Assembly: GCA_028285035.1 (NCBI GenBank)
Contig: JANQQF010000038.1
Coordinates: 1 to 64,000 of the forward strand
DNA: 64,000 nt
DNA from: Phycisphaerae bacterium
GTDB lineage: Bacteria; Chloroflexota; Anaerolineae; 4572-78; J111
Direction: 5' to 3'
Shown piece by piece: positions 42,841 to 52,400 of this stretch. Position 1 is the first letter of the stretch. The number at the start of each line of letters is the position of its first letter. A model generated the notes under the pieces. It saw only the letters and a list, made by a program, of their open reading frames with translations. It had not been told where the DNA came from and did no database searches. The translations under genes were made by a program, and so were the position numbers.

Positions 42841-43398
42841 TTAAGGCCAAGTAATAGTCATTTTTCCAATATCTCTTGTCTCATTAGCTTTCAGTTCCAA
42901 TAAAATTGGCAGTCTATCTCCGATACCGGATGGGTCTGCTAGCACAATCCAATTAAGCGGAGCCCAAATAATCATGTAGTAATTTCCGGGTGGAATATTC
43001 GTCATTGCAAAACTTCCATCATCATTTGTCTTACCGACGATATCATTGGCCTGTGGCCCAGCGAGCAATGGTGGTACCAAATCTTTATTTTCTCCCACAG
43101 CCTCAACTAAATAGTATTGCGTATCACCAATGGCTGATAGCGTCGAGTTTGCAAAGACAGTACCCTGTAGTGCGGCAAGATCGGGTTCTGGCTCGACAAG
43201 ATTTACCGCAGTTGGGGTTGGTGATGGAACTGGTGTTTCAATTGGTGAAGATATTGGCGATGATTCAGTACTTGAAGTTACCTCTGCTTCAGCTTGCTCA
43301 TCACTGACGACTTCCTCACTGGTTTGGCAAGATACAGCAAAAAGAATGGTAATCATAATCCAAATAATTTTGGAAATAGTATTTGTTGTTGAGTGCAT
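42841..43398 (-). CDS. Lipoprotein with a carboxypeptidase-regulatory-like beta domain
   Basis: A 185-residue protein. FAVSC is a good lipobox, with Cys near residue 24, followed by a Ser/Pro/Glu/Thr linker to about residue 68. The remaining 115 residues (ALQGTVFAN, then TNDDGSFAMTNIPPGNYYMIIW) have the CarboxypepD_reg/SdrB-like pattern in which GSF and PPGNY(Y) mark beta turns. It would sit on the outer face of the membrane as an adhesion or scaffold protein. Function is otherwise unknown. Confidence 0.75.
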   Translation of the reverse strand: MHSTTNTISKIIWIMITILFAVSCQTSEEVVSDEQAEAEVTSSTESSPISSPIETPVPSPTPTAVNLVEPEPDLAALQGTVFANSTLSAIGDTQYYLVEAVGENKDLVPPLLAGPQANDIVGKTNDDGSFAMTNIPPGNYYMIIWAPLNWIVLADPSGIGDRLPILLELKANETRDIGKMTITWP

Positions 43399-43544
43399 GA
43401 AGAAATTGTTCCTTTCATAAGCATTCGTTAATCGATTTTTTCTTGGATACTTACAGAGATCAGATCGTAACTAGTAAGAATTTTAGGCGCACTATGATAA
43501 CAATAGAAATAAAAAACGGCAATATGGTTCGTTAATTGTAAAAC

Positions 43545-43581
43545 GCAAAAAAATAGGCTAGCTGATTATCAGCTAGCCTAT
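43545..43581 (-). terminator. Intrinsic terminator of the surface-protein gene
   Basis: A 13-bp perfect stem (ATAGGCTAGCTGA 43553-43565 with TCAGCTAGCCTAT 43569-43581) over a TTA loop. On the minus strand a run of seven or more T follows. It is 25 bases beyond the stop of the 484-residue protein. Confidence 0.92.
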
Positions 43582-43605
43582 CAAAAACTAAGCGTTAAAT
43601 ATCAA

Positions 43606-45060
43606 TTAGCGACCAAAGCCATTGTGAGCCATAAAGGTGTCGCCAGTTGAGCTGTTAATGTTTGTGAGCTGAACAAATGCTGCAATTGGCTGATCTGAGG
43701 TGATCAAAGCAGTGCCAATAAATCCATCCGCCATTGCGTCTACACCACCACTCACGCCTGTTCCAACGCGATGGTTATTGATAAGACTACCGCCAGCTGA
43801 AATGGACTGTCCAGTCAATGAAACGTCTGACCCAGTTGTAGCGTTATAAGTAATATCAACTGTTGCGGCAGCACTATCATTGAGGTTTTGAATAGTCAAA
43901 GCTGTAGCAAAACCATTGCCCAATCGCTTAGCAATCAGCGGGATGAGAATTTCTGTTTGTGTTCCGTTACCGTCGAGTGCTTCATAAGCAGCTGCATTGT
44001 CTGTCCCTACAAACCGTAATTGAACAAACGCGACTGAGTTACCGCTGGTTGTAACTTTACAAGAACCAAACCAACCAGTAGGGAAGTTAGTGGTATCAGA
44101 TACAGGATTGAAAGCATAAGCCCCGTTGTTTACAACAGCGCTAGTGTTTTGGATTGTGAAGTCAGCAGGGGTGGCTGTGTTAGCTGCATCACCTGTACAA
44201 GCCAATGAAATATCGCCAGCATTCATAGTACCGCCGCTCAAGTTTTGCACAGTAATTGGCGCACTCAAACCGTTGCCCAAGCGAGATGTTACAAGCGGAG
44301 CAACCCAGCTAGTGCTCAGGCTACTTTCCGGAAAACCATTGAAGGTTTGCAGTGAGTTTGAACCAAGGAAGAAGTTGGTAACTACAGCCACTGCACCACC
44401 AGTTGAAGTTGTTTCAACGACAGCTGAGTAGAAGCCATTGCTTAAATTACCTTCTTGTTGTAGGTCATAATAGTTTGAGCTACCAGCTGGGATACCAGTA
44501 ATTGTTTCCTGGTGAGCTTGTGAACCGTCTGATAGCGCGAAGAATGTTACTGTCACGTCTACCGTAGAGCTAGAGCTGGTATTTTGAATGATGATTTGAC
44601 TGTTGGCTGTACCATCGGCTGATGAACCATTGCTAGAAACCAGGGGAACATATACTTTACTAGCACCTTCACCAATCGCGCTGTAAGCACCTGATGAAGC
44701 TGTTTGGGTACCGCGAGCTAAAATCTGAGCAACAGAACCAAGCTGCTGGTCGGCTGAAAGTGTTACAGAGCCACTGCCACTTGAGATGCTAGTGAACTGA
44801 GATGTATCGTACAATCGGAAAATTTGCTGGCCACCATTGGCAGTTACAGAGAAGCTTGTGTTTTCAGAGGTCCAGGTAGACCCATCAGTAAGACGGTAAT
44901 CAGCAGTTACTGAAGCGTCGCTGGTTCCTAAGTTTACAACCGTAAAGTTAGTGTCCAACGATTTTGTAGTTGATTGTGCCAGTGTCACTGACACAGCTGC
45001 CGCAAATAGGGCAATGATAATCAAACTGATCGTAAATTTCTTTTGCATTTTTTTCCTCAT
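43606..45060 (-). CDS. Secreted Ser/Thr/Asn-rich beta protein (surface or sheath candidate)
   Basis: A 484-residue secreted protein. The signal peptide is KKFTISLIIIALFAAAVSVTLAQS. The rest is almost all beta, poor in charge, and contains three or four related units built around (V/I)PL(V/I)(S/T/A)xRLGNG, ITVQNLS/TIQNLN and IIIQNTS (about 145, 250 and 375). It has only two cysteines (ACTGD and SCKVT). The strong terminator, long leader and biased composition suggest a highly expressed outer protein. I do not recognise the family. The second Met (MQKKF) is an alternative start. Confidence 0.75.
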   Translation of the reverse strand: MRKKMQKKFTISLIIIALFAAAVSVTLAQSTTKSLDTNFTVVNLGTSDASVTADYRLTDGSTWTSENTSFSVTANGGQQIFRLYDTSQFTSISSGSGSVTLSADQQLGSVAQILARGTQTASSGAYSAIGEGASKVYVPLVSSNGSSADGTANSQIIIQNTSSSSTVDVTVTFFALSDGSQAHQETITGIPAGSSNYYDLQQEGNLSNGFYSAVVETTSTGGAVAVVTNFFLGSNSLQTFNGFPESSLSTSWVAPLVTSRLGNGLSAPITVQNLSGGTMNAGDISLACTGDAANTATPADFTIQNTSAVVNNGAYAFNPVSDTTNFPTGWFGSCKVTTSGNSVAFVQLRFVGTDNAAAYEALDGNGTQTEILIPLIAKRLGNGFATALTIQNLNDSAAATVDITYNATTGSDVSLTGQSISAGGSLINNHRVGTGVSGGVDAMADGFIGTALITSDQPIAAFVQLTNINSSTGDTFMAHNGFGR

Positions 45061-45418
45061 TTTTCTAAATTAGTTAGGTTTAGAATTATTTCTATTAAAT
45101 GTTTGTTTCCAAATTTTACTACACTTATTGTTGTGTTGGTCTATAATCTTTAATTTTTTCCTTTAAATCCCCCCTTCCTCCTTCTTATTTTATCCTGAAA
45201 AAACAAATCTAAAATTTAAGTACGTTCTCAAAATACCCCGTTTTTGGGCTAAAATCAATAATCCTTTAGGGGTAATTAGGGGGTATTAACCCCTAAAAGT
45301 TACATTTTCTCTATTATATCAGCCTAAAGTTTGAATCTGGTGTGATTTTCTCAAAAAATATCAGAAAGCCCTGTTAATATTATCTTTCCATTCGTAAATC
45401 AGGGATTACTCGATTTAC
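45061..45418 (-). promoter_or_regulatory. Long leader/promoter region of the surface-protein gene
   Basis: A 358-base AT-rich gap without ORFs. It contains an inverted repeat, TTTAGGGGT (45265-45273) and ACCCCTAAA (45289-45297), with a 15-base loop that repeats GGGGGT. It is placed as an operator or a 5' mRNA stem for the gene that starts at 45060. Clear -35/-10 boxes were not resolved. Confidence 0.35.
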
Positions 45419-45838
45419 CTATTGCTGTTTCAAAAGTATTGGCAGATAAGTACGACCCTTGGCGAGAGTGATGTCGAGATCAGTGACAGCCGGAGGTACA
45501 CCAAACAATGGACTAACCTGGGTGGCATAATCCGGTGCATTAACAATAATGTACCAACAGCCTTCCTCGATATCCCAAACATAACGACCATCTGTTTCCG
45601 TTGTTTGGGGGATTAATGGTGGGGCTGATACTGGGGGAGGCTTTGAGCAACTCAACCTCAGGATTGAGCCAAACGCCGTCAGCAGCCGAAGCCTCAGGGA
45701 GATCACTCCAGGCTCCGTAGTAGCTTGTACGGTCGGCTATTGATCATACGACAGTTAGCGGTAGGGTGGAGCCAGAATCGAGAGTGTTTACATGATAGGA
45801 GCCGCGAGGTATGTTTTTGGGCAAGCCAACAAGCCGGA
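45419..45838 (-). pseudogene. Frameshifted 3' remnant of a large secreted surface protein
   Basis: The open 95-residue frame begins mid-domain. Its last 60 residues (TDGRYVWDIEEGCWYIIV, GVPPAVTDLDITL) and the end RTYLPILLKQQ are the usual C-terminus of large Chloroflexota extracellular proteins. Upstream, a second frame reads SIADRTSYYGAWSDLPEA, then DGVWLNPEVELLKASPS, clearly the preceding part of the same domain. The two frames meet near 45610-45625. A third frame further up reads NIPRGSYHVNTLDSGSTL. So at least two frameshifts separate the pieces, and the N-terminal bulk is missing. Confidence 0.75.
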
Positions 45839-45844
45839 GACTTG

Positions 45845-46783
45845 CTATTCTGACATTCGCAGGGAGGTACGAGTGGTGATGAGGCCGAAGACGATCCAGA
45901 TGATTTCTGCCAGATAGATTAGGAAACGAGAGGTCACCGCGATGGCGCTGGCGGCTTCAAGGGGAATTAATTGATCTGCCAATAAGTTAGACAAAACAAA
46001 CTCACGGATGCCTAACCCAGAAGGCACAATCAAAATTGCAAAGCCGATCAGCCAGGAGAAACTAAAGGCAAAAATACTTTGATAAATGGAAGTTTCGATG
46101 CCATTGGCAAAGATGTTGGTTAAAAAGAGCAGGGCAAGACCGTGACAGCTCCAAAAGATGAGATAAGTGATGTAAGCGGCCAGCCAATGAAATGGTTTCA
46201 AATCAAAGACGAGTGATTGAAGTCGGTTTAATAAGGGGAACTGAGGTAGTGATTTTGTGATGAATTGTAACCCATACCAACTGATCAGAGGTATGGCCAA
46301 CGTGCCGACAATAATTTCCCCTTGGATAAGTACCGAGTCAGTCCATAAATAGTAGGCTAGGGCGATGTTCCCTGCAGTTAATATGGTCAGTCCCACTTCA
46401 AGCAATGAACCAAAGGTAGATAATCTGTAAGGCGTATCATACTTTACTTTTAGCCACTCGTTACGCCCCAAATAGCCCCAAATTGTGCCAGGAATATATC
46501 GGGGTAAGAAGGAGAGCATATACCCTTGAAAAACGGCAGATAAGGAAATTGAGACACCTAGTCCCCACATTACAAAGGACCAAGCTAACATCTGTAAGGC
46601 GTAGGCCACCATGGTTAGACTCAAGGCCAGAAGTAAATAGGCTGAATTTTGGCGGATGAGGTCTAACTCCATCGCTTGCCAACCCAGCCACAGTTGTTGC
46701 AAAAAGATAAGTAGGCCGATGCTGATGCCGATGTAATAGGCAATCTTACGCCAGGGAAGCTGAAGCCGGGTTATTTTATTCAA
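45845..46783 (-). CDS. LPG-synthase-TM / UPF0104-like membrane protein
   Basis: A 312-residue protein with eight or so TM helices and the family phrases FLPRYIPGTIWGYLGRNEWLK (after helix 2) and GLGIREFVLSNLL near the end (GxGxREF). The group includes the membrane half of MprF and AglD-type proteins thought to flip or handle lipid-linked intermediates. It ends a long polysaccharide operon and overlaps the upstream methyltransferase gene by 4 bases (ATGA). Confidence 0.82.
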   Translation of the reverse strand: MNKITRLQLPWRKIAYYIGISIGLLIFLQQLWLGWQAMELDLIRQNSAYLLLALSLTMVAYALQMLAWSFVMWGLGVSISLSAVFQGYMLSFLPRYIPGTIWGYLGRNEWLKVKYDTPYRLSTFGSLLEVGLTILTAGNIALAYYLWTDSVLIQGEIIVGTLAIPLISWYGLQFITKSLPQFPLLNRLQSLVFDLKPFHWLAAYITYLIFWSCHGLALLFLTNIFANGIETSIYQSIFAFSFSWLIGFAILIVPSGLGIREFVLSNLLADQLIPLEAASAIAVTSRFLIYLAEIIWIVFGLITTRTSLRMSE

Positions 46784-47532
46784 GATGTAGGCTTTCGTAG
46801 AATCCAGTTAAAGTTTGGCATCACGGGTAACAAGGCCTGCCACACAATGAATGGAACGCTATTGAACAACTTAGCTGAGAGGCCCTGTTGTCGGGGAAGA
46901 TAAAAATCATGCAGAATGTTGAGGGTGATATCTTGAATGTCAAAGGGGTGAAGTAGACTCTGTAACGACCATAGGGTACGAGAACGCTCATAGTAATGAT
47001 CACCTTGCCCACTGAACCGTAAATAGCGATCCGCCCAGACCTCAGGTAGCCAATGAAGAAACGGAAGAAAGAAATGGGGTTCGATTGGGAATAACCAATT
47101 GGGGCCGCTAAAGAAACAAATGCCCCCTGGTTTTAGAACCCGGAAAATTTCATTGAACATCAGTACATCATTGGGCACGTGTTCATATACCTGAGCGCAA
47201 ATGATAAAGTCGATTTGTCTATCGGCAAAAGGGAGACATAGTGCATCCCCTCGCGTAAAATCAGCTTGGGCCTTATCGTCAGGCTGAATAGCGGGAAAGG
47301 CGGTGCGGTCATAATCGATGCCGATGGTTGTTGCAAAGTTTGAAGCCAAGGTCGCGGTCATTACGCCCGCTGAACAGCCTACATCAAGACAGATGGCTTG
47401 AGAAATATCTTCAGGAATATATTGTTGCAGAACCAATTTGATTTTGTTGGCGCGCCTCAGTCTTAATTCTCTATCACGTACTCTTTCAAATGAGGCGTGA
47501 AAGTCTTTTTGATACCCGCGTGTTTTTTCCAT
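46780..47532 (-). CDS. Class I SAM-dependent methyltransferase
   Basis: A 250-residue methyltransferase. Motif I is AICLDVGCSAGVMTATLA, the acidic residue after strand 2 is in IGIDYDRTAF, and FIICAQVYEHVPN with VLKPGGICFFSGPNW are the strand 4/5 motifs. It probably methylates a sugar or carboxyl group of the glycan, given its place between a flippase-like gene and another methyltransferase. It starts 4 bases after the stop of the upstream gene. Confidence 0.88.
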   Translation of the reverse strand: MEKTRGYQKDFHASFERVRDRELRLRRANKIKLVLQQYIPEDISQAICLDVGCSAGVMTATLASNFATTIGIDYDRTAFPAIQPDDKAQADFTRGDALCLPFADRQIDFIICAQVYEHVPNDVLMFNEIFRVLKPGGICFFSGPNWLFPIEPHFFLPFLHWLPEVWADRYLRFSGQGDHYYERSRTLWSLQSLLHPFDIQDITLNILHDFYLPRQQGLSAKLFNSVPFIVWQALLPVMPNFNWILRKPTS

Positions 47533-47536
47533 ATGA

Positions 47537-48265
47537 TTATATTTTTCTGGCTACCACTGTATACCCTGCTGCAAATATGTTTGCTTGTAAGATTGTATCC
47601 AGTTGATAGCAAAATTGTGTAATACACCAACGATTGATGAACCAAGCAATCTGCTGAACCAATGGAATTGTCCAGGTGATGCCTAACAAGGTGGTTGAAA
47701 TTTGATGCCCTAAAAAAGTCAAGAGGCCCCCTCGATGTTCAAGCGTTATAACTTCAAAACCGGCTTGTTGTAACAAATGGGTTAAACCATAATGCGTATA
47801 TCGGAAGTAATCGTGAGGCTCCTCATGTAAGCGACTAAGATGTGGCACTGATAGAACTAACGTTCCCTCTGGAATGAGAATCCGATGGATTTCTTGAAGG
47901 GCTTGTGATGGGTTAGGAATGTGTTCCAATACTTCCAGGCAAATGGCAGTATCATATTTGTTGTCAGGAACAATGCTCATGTTTTGTAGATCGCTGACAT
48001 AAGTTAGATCCGTTCGCCGAGGGAAAAAATCCAGAGTATCGTAGCTTTGAACCTGCGGTAGGATCAGCTCTTTAAATGGTAAATCTCCACAGCCCAAGTC
48101 AAGTAAATGACCACGGAGATAACGCTCCATCAGCGGTACAGTTATTTCATATTGACCATAATAAATGGGTGAAAAGTAGCGACGTTGGGGTGAAGCGAGT
48201 AAATCGATCTCTAACTGTCTGCGGTTTGCTTTAATCTTCTCTCGCACAAATGTAAAAAATTTCAT
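47537..48265 (-). CDS. Class I SAM-dependent methyltransferase (Methyltransf_11-like)
   Basis: A 242-residue enzyme with LLDLGCGDLPFKEL (motif I), YDTAICLEVLEHIPNPSQAL and EGTLVLSVPHLSRLHEEPHD, close in texture to methyltransferases of lipopolysaccharide loci. Acceptor unknown. The gene is packed between a GT4 gene (23-base gap) and a second methyltransferase (4 bases), so both methyl transfers probably act on the same glycan. Confidence 0.88.
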   Translation of the reverse strand: MKFFTFVREKIKANRRQLEIDLLASPQRRYFSPIYYGQYEITVPLMERYLRGHLLDLGCGDLPFKELILPQVQSYDTLDFFPRRTDLTYVSDLQNMSIVPDNKYDTAICLEVLEHIPNPSQALQEIHRILIPEGTLVLSVPHLSRLHEEPHDYFRYTHYGLTHLLQQAGFEVITLEHRGGLLTFLGHQISTTLLGITWTIPLVQQIAWFINRWCITQFCYQLDTILQANIFAAGYTVVARKI

Positions 48266-48288
48266 AGATTCTTATATAACACGGCGTG

Positions 48289-49449
48289 CTATTGAACCAT
48301 GTCGTCATAAATTTCAATAAATTGAGCCGCAATCTTTTGCCAGTCATAGATTTCTTCAGCTCGATGACGGGCTTGCTGGCTCATCGTAGACCACTGTGTA
48401 TTATTCGTCAACAAGCGACAAATGTTTTGGGCTAAGGCATCTGCATCACCTGGTGGGACAAGATGGCCAACCTCAGGTGTAATAACAGTTGGAATCCCGC
48501 CAACTTCACTCGCAACTACTGGCGTTCCGCTCGCTAAGGCTTCGAGTAGAACCACACCTAGCCCCTCTTCTACTGAAGGTAGCACAAAAATTTTGGATCT
48601 CTGCATCCAGTGACGGACCTGATCAGAGGGTTGGGCTCCTGCAAAATTAATTTGCTCTGCTACGCCAAGTTCTTGGGCTAATGCTTGTAACCGCTCTCTT
48701 TCTACACCTTCACCCACAATAACTAAACGATACTGTGGATGTGCTTCTAAAATTTTGGGCATTGCTTTAATCAAAAAAGATACCCCTTTGCGCTCTATTA
48801 GCGAACCAACATAGAGAATCGTTGCTTTACGTTCCTCCGAGGCTGGTTGAAATTGGTTAACATCGACCCCATTGGGAATAATTTTGATATTTTTCTCAGA
48901 AATTCCAACGGCCATTGTCGCTTCAGCCAAGGCGGGACTCAGGACCGAGATGCGATTGCAACGCTGTAGAACAAAATTGGTTAACCAGGCCCCAAATCGA
49001 TTGCGAGTGACTTGAAAGATATCACTCCCTTGCAGAGTAGCTAACACAGGGCGTTGATGGATCATTCGGCTTAACCAAGCCGCGCCAGCAGATAACGTCC
49101 ATTGGGCGTGAACGACATCGTAGCCACGGGCATAACGGGCTACTGCTAGAGTGTGTATTAGAATGAAAGGGATCATCTGTAATCGAACGAGCCGAGAGGA
49201 CTGCCAGGCGATGGGAATACCCCCGCCAGGTTGTCGTAATTTTTCCGCCGATTCTGGCCACCAATATTGTGGACGGATAACTTCTACATTATCCATCCAT
49301 TCGTGTTTCGGGTAGCTAGGCCAATGTTGGGCAATGACTCGCACCTCATGTCCGGCATTGGCCACAGCGTGCGCAATACCCCAAATAAATGGACCTTCAC
49401 TATCCCCAATGTATCTGGGAAAAAGGGTTGTAACAAAACAAATTTTCAT
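48289..49449 (-). CDS. GT4 glycosyltransferase
   Basis: A 386-residue GT-B enzyme. The N-domain opens with KICFVTTLFPRYIGDSEGPF, and the donor domain has LYVGSLIERKGVSFLIKA, VGEGVERERLQAL and the family-defining EEGLGVVLLEALASGTPVVA with the two glutamates. It would transfer a hexose with retention onto the glycan. There are 21 bases to the 1118-residue GT-C gene upstream. Confidence 0.94.
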   Translation of the reverse strand: MKICFVTTLFPRYIGDSEGPFIWGIAHAVANAGHEVRVIAQHWPSYPKHEWMDNVEVIRPQYWWPESAEKLRQPGGGIPIAWQSSRLVRLQMIPFILIHTLAVARYARGYDVVHAQWTLSAGAAWLSRMIHQRPVLATLQGSDIFQVTRNRFGAWLTNFVLQRCNRISVLSPALAEATMAVGISEKNIKIIPNGVDVNQFQPASEERKATILYVGSLIERKGVSFLIKAMPKILEAHPQYRLVIVGEGVERERLQALAQELGVAEQINFAGAQPSDQVRHWMQRSKIFVLPSVEEGLGVVLLEALASGTPVVASEVGGIPTVITPEVGHLVPPGDADALAQNICRLLTNNTQWSTMSQQARHRAEEIYDWQKIAAQFIEIYDDMVQ

Positions 49450-49470
49450 ATATAAATCGTCGTTATAAAT

Positions 49471-52400
49471 TTATTCCACAAAACATTGTGTCTCAATACC
49501 AGAAGAATTTTCTAATCGATTTGCTCTGATTTGATGCAACGGTGTTAGCTCACATAAATCCATTTCAACCTGACACACAGAGCGTATGCCAGCTTGTCGA
49601 GCATAATTGACCCAATGTTCAAATGTCTGCTCAGAGTTTTGATCTTGGCTCAAATCAAATATCGAGCCTGTCCAGTATAAATCTGATATAACCATGGGTA
49701 ACCAATCACAATTTGTGACAACGGTCTCAGTTTCTAGATTTTGAATAGCCTCTTGGGTTTGTTGATAATATTGTCTTGTTTCTAAAGCCGCTTGAACCCC
49801 GCGAACTTGATAACCAAAGCCAACCAAGAGAGAGATACCATAAAGAATAACAATCCCAAACTTAAAGAGTATAGGGGGGGAGACAGACCAAAGCTTGGTT
49901 AAGCCAACTAAAGAGGCAATAACAAGCAGTGGATAAAATACTAACATATAACGCGGCCCCCATTGCAAACCGCCTGCTGCTACCCAACCACGAGTAAAAT
50001 AAGCGATCGCATACATCGTACTGGCGTTGAGGAGAAGTGTTGAAAAGAGTGATACACGCCAATTTGTTTGATTGCGATATAACCATACAGCAAAAATAAT
50101 GTGGGGAGCAATTAGTAGAAAACCGTGAACTGATCGATAACCTTCAGTCTGAAACAATACCCAACTACAGATTAAGATGATTCCACCATATACAAAGAGC
50201 AGATAATATTTGAAAGAACTTATAAAAGGTAAAATGATTGCCAAAATAGTTAGCAATAGCCCTATCGTTAATACATCTGACCCTAGGGAAAATGCCGCAA
50301 TGCGAGGCGCATTAAATAGAGTATATGGGATGAACCATAATCCTGTGTCATAAAATCCTAAAAATAGGCGGGTACTGCTGACATTTAGGCTAACATCACC
50401 AGGGGCCCAATATCTGGCTAGAAAATGTCCCATAATTAGCCAATTGGATGTGAGCCATAAAAGGGAGGTCAATACATAGCTAATTCCAAAGAAAATGGCC
50501 CATCGCCAATATATAACTAACATCGCCACACCGACTCCAAAAGATGTAGCCAACGTGTCTGTTCGTAGATAAGTGGCTAGGGCCAATAGGATACCGGCTA
50601 GAACAATCCATTGACTGCGATTAGTGTGCCAAGCGTTCATGATGGCGAAAACACCAATCAGAATTAATACCACATTCAGAGTGTGTTCCCAGAAGGTCGT
50701 ACTATAGAATGTGACTGGGGTAGCTAAACCAACAATGAGCACCGCACCCCACGAAACCCATTGATAATCAGGGGAGATGCGTCTTACTAAAAGTCCGCTA
50801 AAAAATGCCGTTGTTGCGCCGGCTAAAGCAGGGAGAATGTATAGACCAAGCCATCCAAACAATTGGTAAAATGGGAGCGTTATTAGGGGAAGATTAATCG
50901 GCCACCAGGAGAAAATTTGATTATCTACTTTGACCCAATAAAAAAGAGGGACGAAATTGAGTGTCGTATCAAGATATTGGCCTGGATAGGGAATATTCGT
51001 ATTAAGATTGTTTGATTGAAGAATACTTTGTAAATGAATAAACTTTCCGCCTTCATCTAAAGACCAAAAGATATTCTCTGGATACTGACCGATCCAGCCT
51101 AAATAACCTACAAACAAGATTAGGCTGAGCCATAACAATGGATCTTTAATAAAATTGCGTAAATATATTTGCCAGTTTAGAGAGGTAGCCCTTTGTTGAG
51201 AATGAGATTGTGGATTGATTTGTTGGGCGACTAAAAAATTGAGAATAGCTTTTAATTGTGTTAGATGGATGGGGCTACCATAAGTTCTAATGGCTAATAA
51301 GCTAACAATAATTAGACAAACGCCAAAAGCGATTAGGACAAGGCCAGTTGACCAAATATTTATGAAGTCTGGCTTATCCCAAAACATCCCTTTTTGGGCC
51401 GTGAATAGATAAATAGTCTGTTCCCAATATCCTAGAAAACCTACATCTCGGGGGGCATAAAATTCGGGAAGGGTGTGAAAAAATAAAGTGCTCATGCCCA
51501 AAATAGTCTCTAAAAAAATTAAAAATGTGGCTAAGAATCCACGCCATTTAGGCCCAACTAACCATAAGCCAAAGCCTATTAACCAAGCCGCAGGAATTAA
51601 GGCAGGTAATAAAAATCGCCCCTGTATTACTGGTAGAAACCCCCTTGCATAACCAGCTAGAGCCGACGCGCTAATTAAGAGAATGGTGAGTGTACTTACT
51701 ACAATTACAATTTTGGCAGAACTGGCTATTTGTTTGTGCTTGGTTTGCCAGGCGCGAACAATAACTACCATAACAAACGTGATTTCGATAAACAAAGCCA
51801 AATGTATAAAAGCTGCACTCGGTTTACTCACAACCTGCGCATTATCCCACAAGGTGGCCCAACTGTTACGAAATAAATCAACCACGCCAATAAATAATAG
51901 CTCGGAAAGTGATCCCTCTGTTAAAGAACCTACCTGATTGATAAAGGCTTGGGTTCCTGTCGGATCGTTATATAAGCTATAATTTCGAATTAAAAATGGA
52001 ATTACGAGAGTTAATGCAATTCCTAATATTAAGCTGAGTTGTCCAACAACAACACGCCAAGACGATTTTTGGTGAAATGCAATTAGTCCCCAACCTAATA
52101 AGAGGGCTGGTGTAATTATAAAGGCAGAAATCTTGCTCAAGCTAGCTAGACCAAGACTTAGCCCTAACGCAAAAGCTATTCGCCAACTTGCCCCCTTGAC
52201 AATAGCGAAAGCTAACAAACCAAATGAGATAGCCGATAATATTTCTAAAAAAATGTCATTATTTAAGCGAGCTACAGAAGTTGCTCGTTCAGGATTTAAG
52301 GCTACTACCAAGGTAGCAATCACCGCAATCCAACTGTGTTTAGGCCATAACCAACGGCAGCTTTGCCAAATGACAAGTAAGGTCAATGAACTAAAGATTA

